Source: Criblamydia sequanensis CRIB-18 | Lineage (GTDB): Bacteria > Chlamydiota > Chlamydiia > Chlamydiales > Criblamydiaceae | Length of the DNA: 64,000 nt | NCBI RefSeq assembly: GCF_000750955.1 | Contig: NZ_CCEJ010000007.1 | Coordinates: forward strand, 62,001 to 126,000 | Direction of reading: 5' to 3' | In this document: positions 17,193-26,221 of the stretch, one piece after another | How the letters are laid out: each line of letters starts with the position of its first letter | How positions within the stretch are numbered: the first letter of the stretch is position 1 | The notes under the pieces: model-generated | The model's input: only the letters and a program-made list of their open reading frames with translations | Told to the model about the DNA's origin: nothing | The model's database searches: none | Program-made: the position numbers and the translations under genes

Positions 17193-20100
17193 TTTTTACC
17201 CCTCGAAATAAAAGGTTCCACAAGGTCTTTTAAAAGAGCGCTCGGCTTTTCATAGGCTTTAATGAGGTGATCCGCGTCTAAAGAAGCAACGGAGCGGAAG
17301 TTCCGCTCTAAAAAAGGACCCTTATTTATTTCTCTCTCTTCGAAGGAACCCTGCAAGATATCATTCAGCTTAACGCAATCTTTTTCCGCAACCGGTTGGA
17401 TCCATTCAGGAAGCAAAGGAAAAGGGTGCTGAAGGCTATCTATATAGTGCTGAATAAGACTTTTAAGAGAATTTAGAGAATCTTTTTTTTCCAAAAAGGG
17501 AACGTAGGCAGGCTTATCCGATATGGAAAAGAAAGCTTTTTCGAAAGGGAAATCATAGGTTTCAATAAGGGAAGCATAAAGCAAAAGCTCCGGCAGATGA
17601 GGAATTAAAGAGCCCATATCTTGCTTTGAAAAACAAATAATCCCGGCTTTACTAATCGATTTTAAGCTTCCAAGAAGTTCTATAGAACCTTGACCCTCAA
17701 ATGTGAATTTAAAAGCGGGAGCCACCCACTTGTTTTCTCCTACTTGCTTAAGGGTTGGAATTCCCGGCAGGAAATCAACCGTATGAAGAAGATCCAATTT
17801 TTTATCATAGAGAGAAAAAAGTTGTTCAAGATTGTCTTTTTCTCTTTTCACACGATATTTAGCCGCTTTTTGAACGATCCCGGGAAGCAGGTTTTCTTTA
17901 GAAAATTGCTTTTCTAAAGAGTTATTATTCGAAGGAGTAAAAGATTTCATCATTAGGTCTTGAATTTGATAAAATCCAAGAGACAAAGTTTCTTTTTTCT
18001 CTTTAGATTGATAAAAAGAAACATCCCATTTTCTTCTAAAAAAGGTTTTGAGGGGATTTCTTAAGAAAGCGCTGATTTCTTTGAGTTCGAGAACTTTTAC
18101 CCATTTTTTTGAATCGCTTGCATCTTCCGAAATTTGCAAAGGCATAAAAAGCTTTGTTTGGCATCTTTTGTTTTGAGCTGACTTAAAGCATGATTTTCGG
18201 TAATTTTTTAATGGAGAATCGGAAGTAAAATAGCTTTCATCTTCACTTTTTTCAGGGTGTTTAAAAAAACAAGCGTTAGAAGGTTTTTGTCCCTTTATAA
18301 GAAAGGCCTCATCCAAATATTCAAGAAGCTCGCGGATTAGAGCTGAGTTCTCTCCGGGCTCCTTCTCTTTTGTGGTCGAGGTATAGCTTAAGATCAAATG
18401 TTCCTGAGAGGCTAAAATAAGTTCTATAAAAGATTGGAGGTCTTGGTCTAATTCGCTTGGATAATTAGTGTGTAGAGGGCTTTTTCTTAAGAGGTCAAGA
18501 CTTGTCTTGCTACCAAGGCTTGGATAACAGTTATCTTGCAGACCTAAAAAGGCAATGATTTTATAGGGAATCGATCTGCTTGATTTAGGGGTTGAAAAAG
18601 TAAGGGTATTTTGCAAAGAATCCCTATGTGAAATTTTAACATTTTGCAAAATTTTATCGAGGTAAAGCGCTACTGCTCCAAAACTAAATAACAAATCCTC
18701 TTGGGTTTGCATTCGCCCGATTAATTGAAAAGCTTTAAGTAAATGCGCGGCATCTTCTTTAAAATCGTCAATTTCAATGTCAAAGTAATCCTTAAGCAGG
18801 TAAGTCAACTCAAGTTGCCAGCTTTGCAAATTTTTCTTAATTTGTCTAAACGCTTTTAAATCATGTTCAAGAGACCTTAAAAAAACAATAAGCCGATCTA
18901 AAAGACTAAGTCCCGTAACTCCTAAAAAATTGTCTTTTTCGGAAGACTCTATTTTAAGCCGGTCGCTTAAAAGATGAGAGATGGCTTCCTCTAAAGAATT
19001 TTGTTTCAGGCAGGTCTCAATCTCTATCTGATGCTCCTCTTGTAAAAATTCCTTTTGATGGGATTCAGACAATCCCCAAGATAAATAAGGCTTAAGCCAC
19101 TTGCTTATAAGTTGAATGGCTTCCTCATCAAAACCAAATTTGGATCTAAGAGCTTTTGAGTTCAAAAGTTTAAAAAGATCTTTTTTCTCAAACCGAGTTT
19201 CTCCTAGCCTTAACAGCAAAAGAAACTCTTGGATTAAGGGATTTTTTTCAGGAAATTGAATTTCTGCCACACGATAAGGAAGCTTGCTTTCAGGCGAGCC
19301 AAAAATACGATGAAAATAAGGTTCATATAAAGCGATATTGGAAGCTACGACAAGCACCTCTTGAGGCTCGATTTTTTTTGAACTTTCAATTTGATTTTCG
19401 AACAGAAAGACAAGGTCATTATACAAAGCTTCTACTTCCCGGCTTTTGGAAACGGATCTATGGATGCGAAGAGAGTTTTCATAAGTCTCATGAATTTCTA
19501 AAGGAGGCGCCTTTTCTGAGATTCGTCCAAGAATGATGTCGCTTTGAAGGGCTTGAAGAATTCCAAACTTTCCTTCTTTAAAAGAAATTTCGCTGTCTAA
19601 TAAATTTTGATAAGAAGAGTAATTTTTGGTTTCTGAATGAATCTCGTATTTTTCAAACCAATCCGTTTTAGACTCCATGGAATCTAAAGCATTAAAAAAA
19701 TATTTGCCTGATCTTCCCCAGTTAGCGAGAAGTTGGTTGCTGTCAAAAAAAAGAGAGGAATGTTCTAAAAAAGATTCTTTACCCGGCATTGTATTGAGGG
19801 CTCGAGAAAGGTAAGCCGCTTCCTTTCTAGATAAAACGTCTCCAATAAAACTACGGGTTAATGAAAAAACGTAAAGAGAAACGCTTGTTGACTCTGAAAG
19901 TTTTGAAAAAAAGGCAAGTTCTGATTCGGAAAAGAAAGCAGGGGCAAATAAATGAAGGCTTCCTCCTTTAGGGTTCTTTTCATTTGCAAATTGGAAATTT
20001 TCAAGCCCTTGGGTGACTGTTGAAAAAAGGCCTTGCTTTCCAAAAAGATAACTCCAAAGTTTCTTTTGCCAGGAATTTTCCTTTAGATTCTCAAAAAAAA

Positions 20101-20557
20101 CGTTAGCGTTTTTTTCATGACGGCTATAGTGATTGTAGAGGCTTGCAAGCTCATTTGAGAATAATATTAATTTCTTTTCTTCCTTTAAGGAAAGACACTT
20201 TTGATTTTTTAAATTAAAAAATTTTAGGAGCTCTTGGTCTAGATCCTTTGGATCCTCTTTAATTCTTTTAAAAAAATAGTGGCTGATGGCGAAGCTTAAC
20301 TCAGTATCGCTCGGGATTTTTTTAAAAAAAGAAGATCTCGTTTTTAACTCAAAGCATTCATGCGGGAAGTAAAAGTCTACTCCGGCAGCAATTCCAAAAA
20401 TAGGGTCTTCAGCAAGTCTTGCTCGAATCCATGATTTTAAGGGTGCATGCGGAATGACAATCTCTTTTTTTTCAAAAGGTCCTTGGTTTTCGAGCAAATT
20501 ATCACGAAGAAAGGAGAAGAGATGATCTAGATGATTGCTAAAATAAATGCGTAGCAT
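17189..20557 (-). CDS. recC: Exonuclease V subunit RecC
   Basis: RecC recognises Chi and splits the strands within RecBCD. The start is placed at the ATG at 20557, because the product then begins MLRIYFSNHLDHLF, which matches the usual RecC opening (ML-x-x-Y-x-S-N-x-L-x-x-L). The frame extends 19 codons further upstream (to 20614) but with no family support. Recognisable parts are a helicase-like core with VLVVASNIALYEP (about 395-410), FLGLQDNCYP (motif like RecC/AddB 'LlGmndg.fPr'), and ELKEISAFLRNPLKTFFRR, a typical RecC 'L..fl.nP...f...rL' element. It is the first gene of the recCBD operon and overlaps recB by 4 bases. Confidence 0.94.
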   Translation of the reverse strand: MLRIYFSNHLDHLFSFLRDNLLENQGPFEKKEIVIPHAPLKSWIRARLAEDPIFGIAAGVDFYFPHECFELKTRSSFFKKIPSDTELSFAISHYFFKRIKEDPKDLDQELLKFFNLKNQKCLSLKEEKKLILFSNELASLYNHYSRHEKNANVFFENLKENSWQKKLWSYLFGKQGLFSTVTQGLENFQFANEKNPKGGSLHLFAPAFFSESELAFFSKLSESTSVSLYVFSLTRSFIGDVLSRKEAAYLSRALNTMPGKESFLEHSSLFFDSNQLLANWGRSGKYFFNALDSMESKTDWFEKYEIHSETKNYSSYQNLLDSEISFKEGKFGILQALQSDIILGRISEKAPPLEIHETYENSLRIHRSVSKSREVEALYNDLVFLFENQIESSKKIEPQEVLVVASNIALYEPYFHRIFGSPESKLPYRVAEIQFPEKNPLIQEFLLLLRLGETRFEKKDLFKLLNSKALRSKFGFDEEAIQLISKWLKPYLSWGLSESHQKEFLQEEHQIEIETCLKQNSLEEAISHLLSDRLKIESSEKDNFLGVTGLSLLDRLIVFLRSLEHDLKAFRQIKKNLQSWQLELTYLLKDYFDIEIDDFKEDAAHLLKAFQLIGRMQTQEDLLFSFGAVALYLDKILQNVKISHRDSLQNTLTFSTPKSSRSIPYKIIAFLGLQDNCYPSLGSKTSLDLLRKSPLHTNYPSELDQDLQSFIELILASQEHLILSYTSTTKEKEPGENSALIRELLEYLDEAFLIKGQKPSNACFFKHPEKSEDESYFTSDSPLKNYRKSCFKSAQNKRCQTKLFMPLQISEDASDSKKWVKVLELKEISAFLRNPLKTFFRRKWDVSFYQSKEKKETLSLGFYQIQDLMMKSFTPSNNNSLEKQFSKENLLPGIVQKAAKYRVKREKDNLEQLFSLYDKKLDLLHTVDFLPGIPTLKQVGENKWVAPAFKFTFEGQGSIELLGSLKSISKAGIICFSKQDMGSLIPHLPELLLYASLIETYDFPFEKAFFSISDKPAYVPFLEKKDSLNSLKSLIQHYIDSLQHPFPLLPEWIQPVAEKDCVKLNDILQGSFEEREINKGPFLERNFRSVASLDADHLIKAYEKPSALLKDLVEPFISRGKK

Positions 20558-20718
20558 AACATTACATTTTCTTAAAAAAAAAGTATTATAAGGGAAAACG
20601 AGTTGAGACGGCAACTTAATAAAGTTAAAAAAACAAATGTAATAATAAAATATTTGAATAATATAATCTTGCCCTTTAGTTTGAGAGGAGCTGAAAAACC
20701 CTAAATCCAGGTCCTAAA

Positions 20719-20910
20719 ATGAAAAAAAATATTTGTTTTTTTGTAGCGGCTATGACCTTGTTTTCCATCCCTTGCCTAGCTTCATTTATGCCAAGCGGAC
20801 TCAAGCAAGAAGAAAGAGCTCTTTTTAAAAAGAAACCTTGCTGCAGTGATTGCCAGGAAGGAAAGCCTTGTAAAGACAAAGGCAAAGCTCATAAAGAACG
20901 AAAAAATTAA
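20719..20910 (+). CDS. Small secreted Cys/Lys-rich protein
   Basis: A 63-residue product with a good signal peptide (MKKNICFFVAAMTLFSIPCLA) and a short basic mature part holding CCSDCQEGKPC. No family is recognised. The four close Cys residues suggest disulfide or metal binding. No good ribosome site precedes the ATG (the GAGGAG near 20682 is too far), so expression is uncertain. It sits between divergent recC and the Inc-like cluster. Confidence 0.5.
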   Translation: MKKNICFFVAAMTLFSIPCLASFMPSGLKQEERALFKKKPCCSDCQEGKPCKDKGKAHKERKN

Positions 20911-20920
20911 TTTCCCTTGT

Positions 20921-20971
20921 TTGAAAGATAATGCTTTTTCTTGCTAAACCTTTTGATTAAAAAATAAGGAG
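20921..20971 (+). promoter_or_regulatory. Shared leader/promoter 1 of the Inc-like cluster
   Basis: TTGAAA (20921-20926), 18 bases, then TAAACC (20945-20950), followed by AAGGAG (20966-20971) 5 bases before ATG 20977. The same block recurs before the two following paralogues, so it was duplicated with them. It may be a sigma-70-type promoter with a weak -10. Confidence 0.45.
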
Positions 20972-20976
20972 CGCCA

Positions 20977-21411
20977 ATGCTGCTGACAGGGGAAATAAAA
21001 ACGGACGGGACAGATAATCTTCAAGTTGTTTCAGAGAACGAAATAGAGAGAGTGCCATCTAATGACGAAGCGCAAGTTGGCAACCTTTCCGGAAGGCAAG
21101 CGAGTCGAAGAGCTCCGAAACCGGGCCTCTGCAATTACATTATGGCATTAGCTTTTGCTATTTTGACCCTTGGTGGTTTTGGGGGATCAGCCGGCTTATT
21201 TTTTCTATATAGATCTACTAGGAGGTTTAAGGAATGGCCAAGCGATCAAGACTCGCTTCTTGATTTCCATACGGGAGCTGTTATACTTGGTGTTACCTTT
21301 ATATTTGTTTTAGCGTTTTCATTTACCTGCACTTTAACCGCCTGTACTAGTGTCATCCAAGAATCCCGTAAAAGGCGAATCGCTCTGCAAGGTATAAGAG
21401 ACTCTCTTTGA
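20977..21411 (+). CDS. Inc-like two-helix membrane protein, paralogue 1
   Basis: The protein has 144 residues and no signal peptide. A polar, Asn/Glu-rich N-terminus ends in the motif NLSGRQASRRAP (about 36-47). Two hydrophobic helices follow at about 52-78 and 99-122, separated by a polar loop, then a short basic tail. This N-tail plus bilobed hydrophobic layout resembles chlamydial inclusion membrane (Inc) proteins, which are exported by type III secretion and sit in the vacuole membrane. The loop between helices (about 20 residues) is longer than in classic Incs. It is the first of three tandem paralogues sharing the SGR motif and the upstream block. It has a good ribosome site (AAGGAG). 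Inc function is inference. Confidence 0.65.
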   Translation: MLLTGEIKTDGTDNLQVVSENEIERVPSNDEAQVGNLSGRQASRRAPKPGLCNYIMALAFAILTLGGFGGSAGLFFLYRSTRRFKEWPSDQDSLLDFHTGAVILGVTFIFVLAFSFTCTLTACTSVIQESRKRRIALQGIRDSL

Positions 21412-21486
21412 GAATCTTTAAAAAAAATTAAACACTCATCAGCTTTTGATTTCCAAGGTTTCAACCCTGATTCTAAAAATTTAATT

Positions 21487-21538
21487 TTGAAAATAAACCT
21501 CTTTTCCTGCTAAACCCTTTTAATTGAAAAAAGAGGGG
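21487..21538 (+). promoter_or_regulatory. Shared leader/promoter 2 of the Inc-like cluster
   Basis: TTGAAA (21487-21492), 18 bases, TAAACC (21511-21516), then AGAGGGG (21532-21538), 6 bases before ATG 21545. This is near-identical in layout to the block at 20921. Confidence 0.45.
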
Positions 21539-21544
21539 ATACAA

Positions 21545-21961
21545 ATGAAAGCCGCTGGATCAACGGAATCTTTTACAACTCAATCGTTACCGGAAATTGA
21601 AATCGGATCCAACAATCACTCATCTAATTCTGAGCGTCAATCTCTGATCGTCAATATGTCCGGAAGAGCTGTGACTCGAGAGCCCCCTAAAAGAGCTCTC
21701 TCTCGTGTGATTGAGCTCACTATAGGCTCAATCTTGGTAGCATCGGTCATTGGGGGAGGGACCTCTTTATTTCTTTTAGCCAAAGCTGTTAAGAAGTTGC
21801 AGAATTCTTCGGAAGATAGACCCGATTCTGGTGAGATTGTTCTCGCATTTATTCTTCTAACTGTTACTTTTATCACAGTTTTAGGAATGACTGCTGCGGG
21901 TGTTTGCGCCGTTCGTAAGATTGCTTCAAGAGAGCTGCCTGAAGAGGCCTCTTCTGTTTAG
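21545..21961 (+). CDS. Inc-like two-helix membrane protein, paralogue 2
   Basis: The protein has 138 residues from the ATG at 21545. The frame can be extended to a TTG at 21524, but that would swallow the ribosome site AGAGGGG. The order of parts matches the neighbour before it: a Ser/Asn-rich N-tail, NMSGRAVTREPPKR at 37-50, helices at about 56-79 and 97-122, a polar loop holding several Asp/Glu, and a short acidic end. Sequence likeness to the other two is clearest at the SGR motif and the first helix (Gly-rich middle, GGGTSLFLLAK against GGSAGLFFLYR). Gene function is unknown; the inclusion-membrane role is inferred from topology. Confidence 0.65.
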   Translation: MKAAGSTESFTTQSLPEIEIGSNNHSSNSERQSLIVNMSGRAVTREPPKRALSRVIELTIGSILVASVIGGGTSLFLLAKAVKKLQNSSEDRPDSGEIVLAFILLTVTFITVLGMTAAGVCAVRKIASRELPEEASSV

Positions 21962-22082
21962 GCGAATTGGAGGTGCTCGTGTTGTAAGAAACGTTTAAAC
22001 TTGGGCCTTTGAAACTTGATTTATTGCCCAGAGTGTCATATAGAACATTTTTGGAAAGATGTCTGGAAACAAGTTTTTGATT

Positions 22083-22129
22083 TTGAAAATGGCTTTCTTA
22101 CCAAACCTCCTTTGATAAAAAAATTAAGG
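22083..22129 (+). promoter_or_regulatory. Shared leader/promoter 3 of the Inc-like cluster
   Basis: TTGAAA (22083-22088) is followed after 13 bases by CAAACC (22102-22107), with a weak TTAAGG (22124-22129), 9 bases before ATG 22139. The first-to-last distance equals that of copy 1, although the inner spacing has changed. Confidence 0.35.
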
Positions 22130-22138
22130 TTATCGCGA

Positions 22139-22507
22139 ATGAATGTAGAGGGAACAGCCTATAGTCTTAATCAACCAGGTTTCTTGGATGCTCGAATAAA
22201 CGCAACAGGAGCGCCTTCGTCGAATAATACCCAAGATCTCATGCCTAATATGTCCGGAAGAGCTGTAAGAGAAGAGATACCTAATAGAAAAACTTGTAAT
22301 TTAGTTAAGATAACGGTTATTGGGATTTTTTGCGTTGCCAGTTTCGGATGCGGAGCAGGAGCTTATCTTTTTTTTGACTCTACACGGAAATTAATGGTCA
22401 TTTCCGGCGACCCTGAAGCTCAATCTGAATTGGGCTTGGGAGTAGTTTTATTAGCACTTTCTTCTTACGCGATTTTTAAAGTGATAGTCAGCAATTTTAA
22501 CATTTGA
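22139..22507 (+). CDS. Inc-like two-helix membrane protein, paralogue 3
   Basis: The frame is open from 22016, but the ATG at 22139 is chosen. The 122-residue product then aligns from its first residue with the two upstream paralogues, and the extra 41 codons overlap the shared leader block. It has NMSGRAVREEIP at 37-48, a first helix at about 56-79 with two Cys and GCGAGAYLFF, and a second helix at about 97-117. The C-terminal tail is nearly absent, so this copy is shorter by about 15-20 residues. The ribosome site is weak, so expression may be lower. Confidence 0.6.
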   Translation: MNVEGTAYSLNQPGFLDARINATGAPSSNNTQDLMPNMSGRAVREEIPNRKTCNLVKITVIGIFCVASFGCGAGAYLFFDSTRKLMVISGDPEAQSELGLGVVLLALSSYAIFKVIVSNFNI

Positions 22508-22681
22508 ATGGAATTTAGAAAGAAGTCTAATGATAGTTTATTAATAGGTCACACATGAGGTTGAAGAAAAAAGAGGCGTCCTACTATTATCTAAAAACAA
22601 ATTGAATTGGTTTCCTATCTCAATTTTTTTGTTAACTAGCATCAAATTTCTTCAAGTTTTATCGAGTCGTCAGGATCCTCC

Positions 22682-25600
22682 ATGTCTAAGCCAAAAGAGC
22701 GCTATTCTTCATCTGATGATTCTAAAATTTCCGAAAAGATCAATAAAATTTTAAACTATATCCTTATTGCTTTTTTGCTCATTTCTTTCAGGCTTTGGCA
22801 TCTTACCGTTATACAAAGCGATGATCGCTACGAAGAGGCGGTCAAGCCAAAGAAAAAAACTGTTTTAGAACCTGCTAAAAGAGCGACGATTCGCGATCGG
22901 TTCAATATTCCCCTGGCTGTTAATAAAATTCAATATCGAGCCAGTATTATTTACTCGCAAATAAAAGAGATTCCAACAGTTGGCTATACAAAATTAGAAA
23001 ATGGCGAGAGGGTACGGGTTAATAAAAGAAAAGAGTACATTCAAAAGCTTGCGGAATTTTTAGGAAAAGAGCTCAATTTAGATCCCAAAAGAATTGTAGA
23101 TTTAATTTACGCAAAAGCTTCTCTTTATAATCACTTGCCTTTTGTCATTAAGGAAGACCTAACTGAAAAAGAGTTTTACCGCTTAAAGATGCTCGAAAAA
23201 GATTGGTTAGGGCTTCAAGCGGGCATGTACCCCAAAAGAGTCTACCCGCTTGGGCGAGTAGCTTCTGATATCATAGGTTATATTGGGGCTATCAACAGAC
23301 AAGAATATGATAAAATCATTAGCGAAATTAAAGAGTTAGAGGCTTTTCTTTCAAATGATGAAGAAGAAAAAGAAGAGTCTTTTATCACTCTGACAAGAGA
23401 GGAAGGTTTATCCCGCTTAAAAGAGTTAAAGGATAAAGCTTATACTCTGGTTGATTCCATTGGAAAAATGGGCGTAGAAGGCTATTTTGAAAAGGATTTG
23501 AGAGGCTATCATGGAAAAAAATATTATGATTCTGACGCGAGGGGAAATTTCTTAAGGGAGCTTCCGGGCGGAAGAAACCCTCTTCCCGGCCATCGCCTTC
23601 TTTTAACGCTTTCCTCAGAGCTTCAAGCGTACGCAGAAGAGCTTCTTATCCAAAATGAAAGCTTAAGGAAGCCTAGGATTTCTGACTATGAGAAAAGCAA
23701 ATCCCCAAAAGATCCCTGGATTAAAGGGGGAGCCATTGTTGCCATGGAGCCGAGGACGGGAGAGATATTGGCTTTAGCGTCTCACCCAAGGTTTGACCCA
23801 AACGATTTTATCCATTCAAGCGACTCAAAAATCAAGCAGGAAAAAGAAAACAATATTTTGCGCTGGTTTGAAACAGAAGCTTATCTTGGTGCTATTTGGG
23901 ACGGTAAAGTTCCCATGAAAAGAGAGCGGTTCGATCCTTTAAAGGGCATTCAGGAAGAAGAAAAGAGTCTAAGCTGGGAAACCTATCTGGATTTTTTACT
24001 GCCGGAAACAAGTGTCTTAAAGAAAAAGCTATCCAAAGGATTTACACTTGATGAAGCCGTAAAAGTGGCAAGATCAGGAGAAGAGCTTTTATTCTTAAGC
24101 GGTCAAAAAAATTTGACGGTTTTGATAAATTATCTTTTTTCTTCTGAACCCCATATCCAATCTGGCTCTAAAATCGGAGCTTTAGCTCAAAAGAAAATCG
24201 AAGAGAGTTTTCATCTCCATGAAGCTCAAGCTCTGAAATTAAAACAAACCTTAGTCAAAAGTATTTCAGAGTGCATTTATAATCATGAAAAATCCTTGAT
24301 GATTGATCTTTGCCGCATGCTTGTCTTGCAAGACCGTTTTGGCGAAAATCTTTTAAAAGCCGTTGGTAAGATGACACTTAATGAATATAGGGAGTTATTG
24401 ATAGCGGCAAGCGCCATTCGTCATGAAGTTAAAACTATGGCGAAGGGGCTATTTCATGAAATTTCATTTGCTCCTTGGAGAGAAGCTAACGAAAAAAACT
24501 TTCTTAAGGAAAAAAGAGCTTTAGAAAAAGCTGAGAAAAAATTTTCAAGATCTTATATTGATTATATAGATGAAAAAGAAAATGAACTTTTCCATAAATT
24601 TTGGTCCCGCCATAAATGGCAATTGATAACCGCGTTTCTAATGGGGCACTGGCAAGAGTTTCATCCCGATGAAAATTTGGGGCCTTATGTCCAATATTTT
24701 TCCACATGGCATAAAGAACTTGAAAAAGGCGCACATTCTTATAGCAATTGGTATTCTTCCTATCAAACACTTAAATCAAAATTTAAACGATTGGAAGTGA
24801 ATCTTGCGGTAGAATTTTTGCAAACTTTTCGATCTTTTGAAGATTTAGACAGGCCTCTTCTCGGCCGCTATCTCGGAATCAGAAGCGATTCGTCAAAACA
24901 GCTTGAAAAGCATCTTGCTTCGGCTTTCTATCCTATTTATGGTTTCGGAAACGCACGCTCTTATGCCTACCGCCATTCAACCACTCAGGGTTCTATCTTT
25001 AAGCTTGTAACCGCTTACACAGCATTAACGCAGCGATATAAATCATTAGGCGGTAGAATTGCCAATTCCAATAGCTTAAACCCGCTTGAAATTATAGATG
25101 AGTTTAGAAAGGAAGGAAAAGATGAGTTTGTCGGCTCGCATCTAAATGGAAAGGCGATTCCCCGCTTTTATAAAGGAGGAAGGCTGCCGAGAAGCTTATC
25201 CAACCATTTGGGTAAGATGGATATTATTTCCGCAATTGAGCGTTCAAGCAACCCCTACTTTGCTCTTTTAGCGGGTGATATTTTAAAAGACCCTGACGAT
25301 CTAACTAAAGCTGCTAAAATGTTTTCCTACGGTAGTAAAACAGGCATAGAGCTGATGCATGAAATTTCAGGGAGCGTTCCGGAAGATGTCTCTTCTGATC
25401 GAACGAACCTTTACTTTCTTTCAATCGGGCAAGGCTCTTTAATTGTGACCCCGCTTCAAACAGCTGTCATGCTATCTGCTTTGGCAAATGGCGGTAAGGT
25501 CTTAAAGCCTAAAATTCTTCATCTTTCCATTGGAAGGATTCCAAAACGCGGCGAAGAAATCCTAGATACAAGGCCGCCCTTTTTATTTTCAGATAAAATG

Positions 25601-26131
25601 GGATATCTAGGGATTGACTTTCCTCTTTTTACAGAATCTACAAAATCAGAATCAAAAAACATCATTAAGCAAAAGCCTGCAGAAGTCATAAGAGAAATCT
25701 TTTTACCGGAAGAGGTCAGAAAAATTTTGATCGAAGGGATGAAAAGGGTTGTATTACGTGCGTCTGAATTTCCGGCTCTATGGGGTCTTAAAGAACTATA
25801 TAAAGACTCTAAAGAAGCCATTCCAAGTTTGATAGGCTTGAGGGGACAGCTTGTTGGAAAAACAAGCACATCTGAGGCCATCGAAAGAATAGACATCGAT
25901 GCCCTTTATGGAACCAATAAATACAACCATCTATGGTTTGGAGGGATCTCGTTTGAAAATTCGGAAGGAGAATCTAATTCTATTGTCATTCGCGATAAAA
26001 ATGGCGTCCCTGAGCTTGTGGTGGTGGTTTACTTAAGATATGGCGCTTACGGAAAAGATACGATTCCGATTGCAAGTCAGCTTGTCAATAAGTGGCGTGA
26101 AATCAAAAAGAAATACCAAAAAGAATCGTGA
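22682..26131 (+). CDS. pbp2: Penicillin-binding protein 2 (class B transpeptidase), chlamydial long form
   Basis: The protein has 1149 residues, far above the 600 or so usual for PBP2. It has one membrane helix at about 22-42, a dimerisation domain (GRVASDIIGYIG and GVEGYFEKDLRGYHG), then the transpeptidase domain. The active site is intact: GSIFK with Ser771 and Lys774, SSN at 855-857, and KTS at 1060-1062 in place of the common KTG. Between IVAMEPRTGEILALASHPRFDPN and the active-site Ser lies a helical, charged insert of about 350 residues, which chlamydial PBP2 is known for. It cross-links septal or transient peptidoglycan in the periplasm. No close ribosome site is seen before ATG 22682. 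Confidence 0.93.
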   Translation: MSKPKERYSSSDDSKISEKINKILNYILIAFLLISFRLWHLTVIQSDDRYEEAVKPKKKTVLEPAKRATIRDRFNIPLAVNKIQYRASIIYSQIKEIPTVGYTKLENGERVRVNKRKEYIQKLAEFLGKELNLDPKRIVDLIYAKASLYNHLPFVIKEDLTEKEFYRLKMLEKDWLGLQAGMYPKRVYPLGRVASDIIGYIGAINRQEYDKIISEIKELEAFLSNDEEEKEESFITLTREEGLSRLKELKDKAYTLVDSIGKMGVEGYFEKDLRGYHGKKYYDSDARGNFLRELPGGRNPLPGHRLLLTLSSELQAYAEELLIQNESLRKPRISDYEKSKSPKDPWIKGGAIVAMEPRTGEILALASHPRFDPNDFIHSSDSKIKQEKENNILRWFETEAYLGAIWDGKVPMKRERFDPLKGIQEEEKSLSWETYLDFLLPETSVLKKKLSKGFTLDEAVKVARSGEELLFLSGQKNLTVLINYLFSSEPHIQSGSKIGALAQKKIEESFHLHEAQALKLKQTLVKSISECIYNHEKSLMIDLCRMLVLQDRFGENLLKAVGKMTLNEYRELLIAASAIRHEVKTMAKGLFHEISFAPWREANEKNFLKEKRALEKAEKKFSRSYIDYIDEKENELFHKFWSRHKWQLITAFLMGHWQEFHPDENLGPYVQYFSTWHKELEKGAHSYSNWYSSYQTLKSKFKRLEVNLAVEFLQTFRSFEDLDRPLLGRYLGIRSDSSKQLEKHLASAFYPIYGFGNARSYAYRHSTTQGSIFKLVTAYTALTQRYKSLGGRIANSNSLNPLEIIDEFRKEGKDEFVGSHLNGKAIPRFYKGGRLPRSLSNHLGKMDIISAIERSSNPYFALLAGDILKDPDDLTKAAKMFSYGSKTGIELMHEISGSVPEDVSSDRTNLYFLSIGQGSLIVTPLQTAVMLSALANGGKVLKPKILHLSIGRIPKRGEEILDTRPPFLFSDKMGYLGIDFPLFTESTKSESKNIIKQKPAEVIREIFLPEEVRKILIEGMKRVVLRASEFPALWGLKELYKDSKEAIPSLIGLRGQLVGKTSTSEAIERIDIDALYGTNKYNHLWFGGISFENSEGESNSIVIRDKNGVPELVVVVYLRYGAYGKDTIPIASQLVNKWREIKKKYQKES

Positions 26132-26221
26132 AATTAATTTTACTTAAAATGAATGCTTGTTGCTTTAAAATTTTTGAATAATTAGAACTTACGGCAAGCG
26201 AAAAAAGAAAAAGGTGAATTT

